From Caldilineaceae bacterium (GTDB lineage Bacteria; Chloroflexota; Anaerolineae; Caldilineales; Caldilineaceae), in NCBI GenBank assembly GCA_019637645.1, contig JAHBVH010000049.1, forward strand, positions 1-64,000: a stretch of DNA of 64,000 nucleotides, read 5' to 3'. Shown piece by piece: positions 10,178 to 19,165 of this stretch. The translations under genes were made by a program, and so were the position numbers. The notes beneath the pieces were generated by a model. The model ran no database searches. It was not told the DNA's origin and saw only the letters and a program-made list of their open reading frames with translations. Every line of letters starts with the position of its first letter. Position 1 is the stretch's first letter.

Positions 10178-12721
10178 GTGGCGTGGGTGAGTAGATCCAT
10201 TCGGACGGCCTTGCTTTTATTGGGGCTCTTTATCGCGGCTTGGCTCCCGCGCGTCTTAGCGCTGGATGCCGTGGTGACGATCGACGAGCGCAAATGGTTG
10301 GCCCGCTCGGCCAACTTCTACCAAGCGTTAACCCACGGTGATTGGGCCGCCACCTTTCAGCGCGAGCATCCTGGTGTGACGGTGATGTGGGCGGGCATGG
10401 CCGGTTTCTGGCAACACTTTCCCGCCTATCCCCAGCTCGCGCCCGGCCAATTTGCTTGGGATCGCGAGCACCTAGAAACTTGGCTTACCCAAAATACGAC
10501 CCATACGCCTTTGGAATTGCTAACTGCAGGGCGCTGGTGGATCGTGCTGCTGATTTCGTTGACCATCGTTATTGGCTATTTTCCCCTACGACGGCTGGTG
10601 GGCAGGGGATCGGCGGCCTGGGGCGCGCTCTATCTGGCCTGGAGCCCTTTTTTGATCGCCCTTTCCCGCCAACTGCACCCCGACGGGTTGGCCGCGAGCT
10701 TTATGCTCTTGGCGCTACTGCTCTTGCTCGCCTGGCTCTATGGCAGCCAGCAACGCCGCTACCTGATCGCTTCAGGCGTGGTGATGGGCTTGGCTTGGTT
10801 GACCAAAACCCCCGCGATCTTTCTGGTGCCCACAGGCGCGCTCTTGGTCGGCTGGCAATGGTGGCGGCAACCGGCGCAACGCCGCCCTTTGTTGCTGGGC
10901 TATGTGGGCTGGGGGCTCTGTGCCACCCTCACCTTCCTCCTGCTTTGGCCCGCCATGTGGCTCGATCCATTGGGAACCTTGCGCCGGATGAGTGTGGAAA
11001 TGGCCGTCTATGTCGAGCGCCATACCACTGTCAACTACTTTCTGGGCCAACCGATCGAGGACCCGGGTTGGCTCTTCTATCCCATTGCCTTTTTATGGCG
11101 GACGACCCCGGCAACGGTCATTGGTTTGGTGGTTGCGCTGTTCGCAAGTTGGCGACAGTGGGGCTTCTTTGCTAACCGCACCGTGCGCCAAAGCGTGGGC
11201 GCGCTCTGTCTCTTTGCCCTGGTTCTGGGCATTGGCATGAGCATTGGCGCGAAAAAGTTTGATCGCTATATGTTGCCCAGCCTGCTGGCGCTCGATCTGG
11301 TTGCACTCTTGGGGTTGCTTGCGCTGCTGCCGCTCGTCATGCCATGGTTTGCCCAACGCTGGCGGGTGCGTCCGCCCCAACAACTTCACTGGCTCACCAC
11401 CTTCGTCGTGATCTTCGGTCTCCAGGCGCTGCCCGGTTTTATCCAATATCCCTATTACCTAACCTATTTCAATCCGCTTGTCGGGGGAAGCCGCAGCGCG
11501 CCGAATGTCCTCTTCGTGGGGTGGGGAGAAGGGTTAGATGCCGCGGCCCGGTGGCTCAATGCCCAGCCCAATGCCCAGGATCTGCGGGTTGTTGCCTGGT
11601 ATGCCGATGGCCCCTTTTCCTATTACTTTCAAGGTCAGGAAGTGAGTTTGGGCTACGAGTCGCCCCTCATGTGGTTTGGCACCGACTACGCTGTGCTCTA
11701 TGTCAATCAATGGCAGCGGCAGCTACCCTCGCCCGCGGTGATCGACTATTTTAACCAACAAACGCCGGTGCATGTGGTGCGTTTCCGCGGCCTAGAGCTG
11801 GCGCGCGTCTATGATATGCGCCAGAGTATCCTGCCGGATTTTGTGGACATTGGCAAGACCAGCGCGGCGGACTTTGGCGGCCAGGTTCGGCTGTTGGCCT
11901 ATGACTTTCCGCAAGCCCAAGCCCAACCCGGGGATCAATTCCAGGTGACGCTCTATCTCCAGAGTCTGGCGGCGATGGAGGTAAATTATAATTTAATCTT
12001 ACGGCTGGTCGATCAAGCGGGTGTGGAACTCTGGCGTGATGAGGGTTGGCCCTGGGGCGCGCCTACCCGCGATTGGCCCCTGCGCGAAGTCCGCCCCGAT
12101 GGTCATACGGTCACTATTCCGGCTACGGCGCCACCGGGGTTGTATCGCTTTGAACTCAATCTCTATGACCCGGCTACCTTTGATGCGTTGCCCGTGACTT
12201 TGGTTGATCAAGCGGCTCCCCTTGCCTCGCCGTGGCGGGAGGTGGCCTTGTTACAAGTGGGGCCTTCGCCAGCGACAGCCGCAATGACAGCCGCAATGAC
12301 AGCCGCAGCGACAGCTTGGCAGTTGGGGGATACTATCGGCCTGACTTCCCCCGCATTGCCTGCGCAGCTAGCCCCCGGCGACACGTTGGCCTTTGATTTG
12401 CGCTGGGAAAGTTTGGCGCGCACCTCCACCGACTATACGGTTTTTGTCCATGTGGTCAATGACGAAGGAGTGACGGTCACCCAACAAGATCAGCCCCCCT
12501 TGGCCGGTTTTGCCCCGACGCGTCTGTGGGAACCGGGCTTGTCCTATCGCGATCCCTATCGGCTAGCCCTGCCGCCTGACCTGCCTGCCGGCGCGTACAG
12601 TGTGCGAGTGGGGCTCTATACCTTGGCGAGTGGCCGCTTGCCTGTGCTCCAAAATGAGGTGCTTCTCGGCGATTTTGTCACCTTGGGCTCTTTGATGGTA
12701 GCTGGCACCGCCACACCGTAG
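10178..12721 (+). CDS. GT39-like membrane glycosyltransferase 4 with two C-terminal beta-sandwich repeats
   Basis: 847 residues from GTG 10178; a second GTG at 10187 is possible. TIDERKWLARSANFY near residue 35 carries the acidic pair of the first external loop. HPGVTVMWAG and RQLHPDGLAASFMLLALL resemble GT39 enzymes, and GLAWLTKTPAIFL is a typical family helix. The soluble tail has two beta-sandwich repeats. The second shows DYTVFVHVVNDEGV, PLAGFAPTRLWEPG and RLALPPDLPAGAYSVRVGLY. The linker between them is encoded by a 12-nt tandem repeat at 12274-12315. It is tightly coupled to its neighbours, with gaps of 14 and 13 bp. Confidence 0.78.
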   Translation: MAWVSRSIRTALLLLGLFIAAWLPRVLALDAVVTIDERKWLARSANFYQALTHGDWAATFQREHPGVTVMWAGMAGFWQHFPAYPQLAPGQFAWDREHLETWLTQNTTHTPLELLTAGRWWIVLLISLTIVIGYFPLRRLVGRGSAAWGALYLAWSPFLIALSRQLHPDGLAASFMLLALLLLLAWLYGSQQRRYLIASGVVMGLAWLTKTPAIFLVPTGALLVGWQWWRQPAQRRPLLLGYVGWGLCATLTFLLLWPAMWLDPLGTLRRMSVEMAVYVERHTTVNYFLGQPIEDPGWLFYPIAFLWRTTPATVIGLVVALFASWRQWGFFANRTVRQSVGALCLFALVLGIGMSIGAKKFDRYMLPSLLALDLVALLGLLALLPLVMPWFAQRWRVRPPQQLHWLTTFVVIFGLQALPGFIQYPYYLTYFNPLVGGSRSAPNVLFVGWGEGLDAAARWLNAQPNAQDLRVVAWYADGPFSYYFQGQEVSLGYESPLMWFGTDYAVLYVNQWQRQLPSPAVIDYFNQQTPVHVVRFRGLELARVYDMRQSILPDFVDIGKTSAADFGGQVRLLAYDFPQAQAQPGDQFQVTLYLQSLAAMEVNYNLILRLVDQAGVELWRDEGWPWGAPTRDWPLREVRPDGHTVTIPATAPPGLYRFELNLYDPATFDALPVTLVDQAAPLASPWREVALLQVGPSPATAAMTAAMTAAATAWQLGDTIGLTSPALPAQLAPGDTLAFDLRWESLARTSTDYTVFVHVVNDEGVTVTQQDQPPLAGFAPTRLWEPGLSYRDPYRLALPPDLPAGAYSVRVGLYTLASGRLPVLQNEVLLGDFVTLGSLMVAGTATP
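12274..12315 (+). repeat. 12-nt tandem repeat inside GT gene 4
   Basis: Three and a half copies of GACAGCCGCAAT, the third copy diverged, encode a Thr-Ala-Ala-Met type linker between the two C-terminal beta-sandwich repeats. The unit keeps the frame, so copy-number change would only alter linker length. Confidence 0.8.
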
Positions 12722-12734
12722 CGTCGGATAACCT

Positions 12735-15176
12735 ATGTTGCGGATAGCTCGGTCATGGGCCAAGGGGCCAATGGGATGGTTGGTGGGCGCTACGCTTGGT
12801 TATCTTACCTTGCCGGTTTTCCTCTTTGAGCTAGGCTGGTTACGTACCCCATGGGCAATCAGTTTTATGCTGCTGACCGCAATCGGCCTGGGGCAGACAT
12901 TGGCTGAATTCGGGCGCACGGAAGCGCTGGTCGTGGCCTTGGATCAGTGGTGGCAAGGCGTTACCCGCCGTGGCTTGTTGCTTACCTGTCTTGTCTGTGG
13001 TGGCTTGGTGCTCATCTCGGGGGTGGGGGGCTATGGCTATCAAACGGGCGATTGGACCAAACATGAGATCCTCCTCAAAGATCTAAGTGACTATCCTTGG
13101 CCGGTTTTCTACACCTACTATGATGAAACCGTGGGGCTGGCCTATTACCTTGCTTACTATTTGCCCGCGGCGCTGGTGGGCAAAGTGGGGGGAATTCTCC
13201 TTGCCAACCAAGCATTGGTTCTATGGACCCTAGCTGGGTTAATTTTGGCGGTCTGCTGGTTTTCTGTCCTCACCGCGCGCTCCCTGAGCATGGGCTTGAC
13301 CTTTTTCATCCTCTTTTCTGGGCTCAGTGTAGTGGGCTTCTTTCTACGCTTTTATGTGCCCGTCAACTGGCTGGCTGGCGCACCCGATCTGAACACGGCC
13401 CCGTGGCAAACCCACCCCGCGCTATGGGCTGCGGCTTGGCAATATTCGCCCCATGTGCGTGGGCTCTTTTGGGTGCCGCAACATGTGCTCCCGGGCTGGC
13501 TGATAACGGGTCTCATCCTTTTTGTCTGCTCGATGACCAGCGCACGGGGCAGTTTGCTCTTTTTGTGGTCGTTGAGCGCGCTGTGGTCGCCTTTTATCAC
13601 GATTGGCCTGTTGCCCCTCTTTGTGGCTGATCTGTTGCCCCGGCCAGACAGCCGCTTTGGTACGCGCCTGCGTGCTTATCTGTCGGTTGCGAATGGCTGT
13701 GGTCTGCTGTTGTTCTTGCTCATGGCGTGCTTCTATGCGACCAAATTGGAGCCAATTGCGCCAGTGCTGAATCAAGGCATGCGCGTTGGGATCAGCTTGG
13801 TCGAATTGGCACGACAAGCTGGCTGGCCGCGCACCCTTTTTTCCTATGCGTTGTTCTGTCTGTTGGAATTTGGTATCTTTATCGTCTTGGATCGCGATCA
13901 AGCGTTGCGGACAAAACCGGCCTTACGGTGGGCCTATTGGCTCAATTTTCTGTGGTTGGCCGTGCTCCCTCTGCTGATCTTGGGGGAACACAACGACTTG
14001 AGCATGCGCGCCTCGATTCCGGCGCTCTTTTTTGTCGCGATGGTGGTAGGGCGTAATGGGTTTGTGGTGCAACCGGCGGCGACTTGGCGCAAAATTCTCT
14101 GGGTGGTTGTGTTCTGGCTGGGCGCGCTTTCGCCCTTCTATGAAGTGGGCTATCAATTGGCGCGGGTCTATGCGCGCGGCGCGCTCTATCAATTTGCCGT
14201 CAACCCTGAACGCGACTTGGCCGAGAAATATGTGCTGGACGTGCCGATCATGCAGCAGTACGCAAGCAGCATAGATACCTTTTTCTTTCGTCATTTAGCC
14301 AAAGCGCCACCTGTCATTGCGCCTGCGGAAGCGGCAGATGCGTTTCTTTTTAACGATCAGATCACTTTGGTCGACTACCTGTTGGATCGAACGACCGCGG
14401 CGCCGGGTGACACACTCGATCTGCTCTTGTTGTGGCGGGCTATCCAACCCATCTCCACAAACTATGTCGTTGCCGTGCGGCTGGTGGATAAGCAGGGCCG
14501 CGTCTGGTGGGAGCATCAGGCATGGCCCGCTGGCGCGCCGACCTCCACTTGGCCGGTTGCCCGCCGGATCTGGTATGATCATCATACCCCCATGCTGCCG
14601 GTGGATACGCCGACCGGGTTCTATCGCTTAGAACTCTACCTGACCGATCCCGCCACCCAAGCAAAGCTGCCGACGCGTCAGGTAACAACGGGCGAAAACA
14701 GCGGAGAAATTGTTCTGCTCACCTACATTATGGTTGGGCAACCGCCAACGCCAGCCTATCCGTTGGCTGGTGCCGCTCTCTTTGGTGAACAGATCGGCCT
14801 CCTCGGTAGCAATATCGCACCGCAACAACAAGTCGCGGCGGGCGCAGTCGTGCCGATTACGTTGGTTTGGCGGGCGCAGCAACAGCCTGCCTTGGACTAT
14901 ACGGGCTTTGTGCAGTTGCTGGATGCACAAGGGCGTTTGGTTGCCCAAGACGACCACCCATTGGCCGATGCCTTTATCCCAGCCAGCCAGTGGCAGCCGG
15001 GGCTGATCTTGGCTGATGAGTATCGAATCGAATTGCCCTTAACCTTACCCCCCGGCCCCTACCAACTGATTGTGGGTATCTATGATGGGCAAACCGGAGA
15101 GCGCCTCGCCTTCCAATGGAATGGAACCGCGGCGGGTGATACAAGGATGATTAGTGAATGGAGCGTTGGGCCATGA
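12735..15176 (+). CDS. GT39-like membrane protein 5 with two C-terminal beta-sandwich repeats
   Basis: 813 residues, the most divergent member. After two helices, YQTGDWTKHEILLKDL (near residue 105) sits where the others have the acidic external-loop motif, but the usual Asp-Glu pair is replaced by a lone Asp. About ten helices follow up to residue 470. NDLSMRASIPALFFVAMVV resembles loop helices of related mannosyltransferase-like proteins. Two beta-sandwich repeats close the protein, the last with DYTGFVQLLDAQGRLVAQDD and PASQWQPG. Its stop overlaps the next start in an ATGA (15173-15176), a sign of translational coupling. It may be a glycosyltransferase of a different subfamily or a non-catalytic partner. 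Confidence 0.7.
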   Translation: MLRIARSWAKGPMGWLVGATLGYLTLPVFLFELGWLRTPWAISFMLLTAIGLGQTLAEFGRTEALVVALDQWWQGVTRRGLLLTCLVCGGLVLISGVGGYGYQTGDWTKHEILLKDLSDYPWPVFYTYYDETVGLAYYLAYYLPAALVGKVGGILLANQALVLWTLAGLILAVCWFSVLTARSLSMGLTFFILFSGLSVVGFFLRFYVPVNWLAGAPDLNTAPWQTHPALWAAAWQYSPHVRGLFWVPQHVLPGWLITGLILFVCSMTSARGSLLFLWSLSALWSPFITIGLLPLFVADLLPRPDSRFGTRLRAYLSVANGCGLLLFLLMACFYATKLEPIAPVLNQGMRVGISLVELARQAGWPRTLFSYALFCLLEFGIFIVLDRDQALRTKPALRWAYWLNFLWLAVLPLLILGEHNDLSMRASIPALFFVAMVVGRNGFVVQPAATWRKILWVVVFWLGALSPFYEVGYQLARVYARGALYQFAVNPERDLAEKYVLDVPIMQQYASSIDTFFFRHLAKAPPVIAPAEAADAFLFNDQITLVDYLLDRTTAAPGDTLDLLLLWRAIQPISTNYVVAVRLVDKQGRVWWEHQAWPAGAPTSTWPVARRIWYDHHTPMLPVDTPTGFYRLELYLTDPATQAKLPTRQVTTGENSGEIVLLTYIMVGQPPTPAYPLAGAALFGEQIGLLGSNIAPQQQVAAGAVVPITLVWRAQQQPALDYTGFVQLLDAQGRLVAQDDHPLADAFIPASQWQPGLILADEYRIELPLTLPPGPYQLIVGIYDGQTGERLAFQWNGTAAGDTRMISEWSVGP

Positions 15177-17533
15177 CGCTTAGGCCGAAACTGTTCAAAA
15201 AGCCTGTTAGCTTGCTCCTGCTTGGCCTGATTGTCCTGCTGGCGGGCTGGCTGCGCTGGCGCTATGCCCAAACCATTAGCCTCTATGTGGATGAGTTTAC
15301 GACCTTGTGGGCAGCGCGCCGGGTGCAAATGTTGGGTGTCCCGTGGATGCCCAGTGGGGTCCTCTATACGCGTGGCTTGTTAGCCACCTATGTCGAAGCT
15401 GCCTTTCTGGCGCTCTTTGGCTTTAGTTATTTCATTGGCCGTCTCCCTAGCCTGCTCTTTGGGCTCATGACGGTGGTGGCGCTGTGGCTAGTGGGGCGGC
15501 GGCTTTGGCGCGAAGAGGTGGGGTTGTTGGCCGCGTTCGGTTTGGCACTCCTGCCCGAGGCGGTCTTGTGGAGTGGCCGTGCCCGTTTCTACACGCAGTT
15601 ACAATTTTTTACCTTATTGACCGTGTGGGCCGCCTTTGCCACCGTGGCAATCGCACCGACTGATAAACGGCTGGGCCGCTACCAATGGCTCTTCGCGCTC
15701 TGCTTCCTCTTGGCGCTCTTCTCGCATGAAGAGTTGGTTTTGCTCTATCCTTCGCTGGTGTTGGGGATGCTTCTCTGGCGCGGCTGGCGCTTCTTTTTGC
15801 GGCCAGTTGTTTTTGCTGCCCACGCCCTCTGTGGTGTGGGGCTGGCCTTGCGCTACCTCATGGAAAAGGTCGGGCAGCCGGGCTATTTTGAAACTATCCA
15901 AGATCAGCGCCCCTATGTGGGGATGATCTTCGATCTCCACGGGGCTTGGCAGACCTATAGCCCGCTCTTCCTCGCGCCGGATCGAGCCATCTGGACCGTG
16001 GGAACGCTCCTTGCTTTGGTGGTGGCGCTGTGGGCCTTGTGGCGTTGCCATGGCCGTTTGCGCGATCTGCCCTTGGGAGATCAGGCAATTCTCTTCTTAT
16101 TGCTGCAATTAGGCTTTGTGATCGCAGTAATCTTTACATTAGTCGGGACGACCTGGCGCGAAGGTCGTTACCTCTTCTTTGTTCAGCCGCTCTGGTTATT
16201 GGTGGGGGCCGCGGGTTTGGGCTTGGTGCTCCAACGCTTGTCGCGCTACCGCTGGTTGTCGATCAGTGCTTTGGTTGGCCTCTTTTGCGTAATCGGTGTC
16301 ACCCAATTGCCAGCGGCCCAAGCCGTTCTACAACAACAGGTGGAAGGCTATGATCTGGCCCTGGCCTGGCTGGCAACGGAGCGAGCGCCAACCGATGTCG
16401 TGCTCTCACCGCAGCCACCGGCTTGTGCCTTGGTCTTGGGGCCTTGTGATTATTACGCGGTCCAACGGGGCTACGAGGAATTTGTGATCGAGCGTGACGG
16501 GATCCTCGTGGATCGCTGGTCAGGGGCAACTTTGTTGACGACAACTGCTCAGTTGGCTCAAACGATTCAACAGGCTCCACGTACCTGGTTTGTCACCGAC
16601 CGGTTTCGGCTGGCTACGCGCTACGAAGCCGATTTTGTGCGGACGGTGATCGAGCAATTTGCGGTGGCCTACGAGGCCCGCGGGGTGGTGGTGCTGCGCG
16701 CCGATGGCTGGCGGATGCGGCCCACCGCTCCAACCTTGACCCCGCTCACCCCGCCCCTCGCCTTTGGGCCACTCACCCTGATGGGCTATGAATGGCCGAC
16801 AACCACTGCTACCACGCCAACTTCAGCGTCCATCACCCTCTTTTGGCAGGGCAACGCGCCGATCCACGAACAGCTAAATACCTCACTCCGCTTGGTGGAT
16901 CAACAGGGCAACATCTTGGCGCGGGTCGATGGTCCACCGGCGCGCGGGCTCATTCCAACCAATCTTTTCTTTGACCAACCCTTGCCAGATGAGAAGGTGC
17001 TGCCGCTGCCAGCCACCTTGCCCATGGGTCTCTACCGCTTCGAGGCATTGGCCTATCGCGCGGCGACGGCGGAACCGCTGGCAAATCCGGCACCCGTGGC
17101 TTGGTTGCAACGGGGCCAGCCTGCGCCACCAGTGCAACGGCTGGACATGCTATGGCAAGATGGTATTGTGCTGGTTGGTGCGGACACGGTAACGCCGACG
17201 GCCCGCGCCGGCGAAACGGTATCGGTGCGCCTCGTCTGGTCGGCGACTGTACCGCCCCAGCATGATTATACAATTTTTGTGCATTGGGTCGATGCCAGTG
17301 GAACCCCACTGGCCCAAATGGATCGCCAGCCGCTGGATGGTTTCTATCCAACGTCGGCTTGGCAGCCTGGCACCTGGGTTGCCGAAGTCTATCCCTTGGC
17401 CTTGCCCGCCACACTACCGGCGGGGAATTATCGGCTACTGACAGGGCTATATAACCCAACGACTTTTGAACGTCTGCCCCTGGCGGATGGGGCAGATGCT
17501 GCGCTGCTGGCCTCTGTTACGATCACAGAATAG
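15173..17533 (+). CDS. GT39-like membrane glycosyltransferase 6, close paralogue of gene 1
   Basis: 786 residues from ATG 15173, which overlaps the previous stop as ATGA; an upstream ATG at 15158 is less likely. It shares VDEFTTLWAARR, MPSGVLYTRGLL and GRLPSLLFGL with gene 1, and also the soluble segment with CDYYA, LVDRWSGA and TDRFRLATRY. The two are evidently a duplication, although four other genes lie between them. The first external loop contains the acidic pair of GT39 enzymes. The tail has two beta-sandwich repeats, the last with DYTIFVHWVDASGT and PLDGFYPTSAWQPG. The stop codon is inside the terminator hairpin. It is the last gene of the array. Confidence 0.8.
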   Translation: MTLRPKLFKKPVSLLLLGLIVLLAGWLRWRYAQTISLYVDEFTTLWAARRVQMLGVPWMPSGVLYTRGLLATYVEAAFLALFGFSYFIGRLPSLLFGLMTVVALWLVGRRLWREEVGLLAAFGLALLPEAVLWSGRARFYTQLQFFTLLTVWAAFATVAIAPTDKRLGRYQWLFALCFLLALFSHEELVLLYPSLVLGMLLWRGWRFFLRPVVFAAHALCGVGLALRYLMEKVGQPGYFETIQDQRPYVGMIFDLHGAWQTYSPLFLAPDRAIWTVGTLLALVVALWALWRCHGRLRDLPLGDQAILFLLLQLGFVIAVIFTLVGTTWREGRYLFFVQPLWLLVGAAGLGLVLQRLSRYRWLSISALVGLFCVIGVTQLPAAQAVLQQQVEGYDLALAWLATERAPTDVVLSPQPPACALVLGPCDYYAVQRGYEEFVIERDGILVDRWSGATLLTTTAQLAQTIQQAPRTWFVTDRFRLATRYEADFVRTVIEQFAVAYEARGVVVLRADGWRMRPTAPTLTPLTPPLAFGPLTLMGYEWPTTTATTPTSASITLFWQGNAPIHEQLNTSLRLVDQQGNILARVDGPPARGLIPTNLFFDQPLPDEKVLPLPATLPMGLYRFEALAYRAATAEPLANPAPVAWLQRGQPAPPVQRLDMLWQDGIVLVGADTVTPTARAGETVSVRLVWSATVPPQHDYTIFVHWVDASGTPLAQMDRQPLDGFYPTSAWQPGTWVAEVYPLALPATLPAGNYRLLTGLYNPTTFERLPLADGADAALLASVTITE

Positions 17534-17581
17534 CCAAAGAAAACGCCAGCGACGAACTCGCTGGCGTTTTCTTTGGCTATT
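17529..17581. terminator. perfect bidirectional intrinsic terminator
   Basis: A 24-nt arm (17529-17552) is perfectly complementary to 17558-17581 around the loop CGAAC. A-rich and T-rich segments inside the arms serve as U-tracts in either direction. The stem includes the TAG of GT gene 6 and ends 13 bp before the malQ stop, so it closes two convergent units. Confidence 0.93.
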
Positions 17582-17593
17582 CTCACTCGCGGC

Positions 17594-19129
17594 TTATTGA
17601 CCACCGGCCTCGGCATCTTTCCCAGCATAGGTGGCTGGGTCGCGGCCATAAAGCAGGGTAGTATCGCTGAGGCGTGCCGCCACCAGGCCGTTGAGCTGCT
17701 CGGGTTGAAAGCGCCAAGCCCAATTGCCCTCGGCGCGTCCAGGAAAGTTCATGCGGGCTGGGCTATCGAGATCGAGTAGATCTTGCAAGGGGACCAGGGC
17801 CAGCATGGCGACGCTGCGGAAGGCCGCATCCAGCATGGTCCACGCCGGATCGTGCCCATCCGTGCGGAGATAATGCCGGAAATGATCGCGTTCATAGGTG
17901 GTGGCGCTGTTGTTGTACCAGCCAACTGTGGTATCGTTATCGTGGGTGCCGGTGTAGACAACAAAGTTGTGCGTATAGTTATGGGGCAAGAATTTGTCGC
18001 TGGCATCGGTGCTAAAGGCAAATTGCAAGATCTTCATGCCAGGCAAGTTAAATTGATCGCGCAATTCAATGACATCCGGCGTGATCTCCCCTAAATCCTC
18101 GGCAATGATCGGCAATTCACCCAGTGCTGCTTGGATCGCATTAAAAAGATCCGCGCCTGGCCCTTTGACCCACTGGCCGTTGATGGCCGTCTCTTCGCCC
18201 GCTGGCACTTCCCAATAGCCCGCAAAGCCGCGGAAATGATCAATGCGCACAATATCATAGAGTTTGAGCGCGGCCCGGATCCGCCGCAACCACCAAGCGT
18301 AGCCATTGGCTTTCATCTTGTCCCAACGGTAGAGGGGGTTGCCCCAGAGTTGTCCTGTAGCGCTGAAATAGTCCGGTGGTACGCCTGCCACGACCGTAGG
18401 GTGGCAGGTTTGATCGAGAAAGAATTCGCCGGGGTTTGTCCAAGTATCCGCGCTATCCATGGCGACAAAGATGGGAATATCGCCAATGAGTTGAATGCCC
18501 TTCGCGTTGGCGTAGCTTTTGAGCTGTTGCCACTGGCGGAAGAAGAGCCATTGGTTGAATTTGTGAGCATGAATGGCGGTGGCATGGGTGGCTGTAGCGC
18601 TCTTCAGCGCCGCGGGTTGACGGCTGCGCAGCGGCATCGCCCATTGGGTCCAGGCTTGGCCGTTATGGGCATCTTTCAGCGCCATAAAAAGGGCGAAATC
18701 ATCGAGCCAAGCCGCCTCAGCCTGGCAGAACGCAGCAAAATCAGCTTGTTGCGCGGCGGTGGCCTGTTGGCTAAAGGTGGTTGCGGCTTGGCGGAGCAAT
18801 GGCAACTTCCAGCTGTAGATCGCGCCATAATCGACGCGATCGCTGGGGAAAGCTGGGGCTTGGGCAAGCGTAGCTGCACTTAGAAACCCTTCTTCCACCA
18901 ATGCTTCAACACTAATGAGATAGGGATTGCCTGCAAAGGTGCTAAAGCTTTGATAGGGGCTGTCCCCATAGCCGGTTGGCCCCAACGGGAGAACTTGCCA
19001 GAGGCTTTGATGGGTTTCGACCAAGAAGTCCACCCACTCATACGCGGCTTGATCCAGCGTGCCGATGCCATAACGGCCAGGTAATGAAGTTGGGTGTAAG
19101 AGGATGCCACTCCGGCGTTGAGACTCCAT
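17594..19129 (-). CDS. malQ: 4-alpha-glucanotransferase (amylomaltase, GH77)
   Basis: 511 residues, normal length for bacterial amylomaltase. The enzyme transfers alpha-1,4-glucan chains between malto-oligosaccharides in the cytoplasm, in glycogen or maltodextrin metabolism. Visible motifs in order are RRSGILLHPTSLPG, GDSPYQSFSTFAGNPYLI, DIPIFVAMDSADTW, GVPPDYFSATGQLWGNPLY, RIDHFRGF with nucleophile Asp297, AEDLGE with acid/base Glu344, and GTHDNDT with Asp397 as the third catalytic acid. The start has AAAGGAAG upstream. It is the last gene of the gmk-rhomboid-malQ run (36-bp gap) and converges on the GT39 array. No other glycogen genes are in view. Confidence 0.97.
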   Translation of the reverse strand: MESQRRSGILLHPTSLPGRYGIGTLDQAAYEWVDFLVETHQSLWQVLPLGPTGYGDSPYQSFSTFAGNPYLISVEALVEEGFLSAATLAQAPAFPSDRVDYGAIYSWKLPLLRQAATTFSQQATAAQQADFAAFCQAEAAWLDDFALFMALKDAHNGQAWTQWAMPLRSRQPAALKSATATHATAIHAHKFNQWLFFRQWQQLKSYANAKGIQLIGDIPIFVAMDSADTWTNPGEFFLDQTCHPTVVAGVPPDYFSATGQLWGNPLYRWDKMKANGYAWWLRRIRAALKLYDIVRIDHFRGFAGYWEVPAGEETAINGQWVKGPGADLFNAIQAALGELPIIAEDLGEITPDVIELRDQFNLPGMKILQFAFSTDASDKFLPHNYTHNFVVYTGTHDNDTTVGWYNNSATTYERDHFRHYLRTDGHDPAWTMLDAAFRSVAMLALVPLQDLLDLDSPARMNFPGRAEGNWAWRFQPEQLNGLVAARLSDTTLLYGRDPATYAGKDAEAGGQ

Positions 19130-19165
19130 CGTTCTTCCTTTCCGTAATCGGTCGCGCTGGTGGTG

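Noticed and set aside
10342..11175. 277-codon frame on the plus strand
   Set aside because: It is a shifted frame inside GT gene 4 with no coherent domain or hydrophobicity pattern.
18131..18883. 250-codon frame on the plus strand
   Set aside because: It is antisense to malQ, whose catalytic motifs are all intact.
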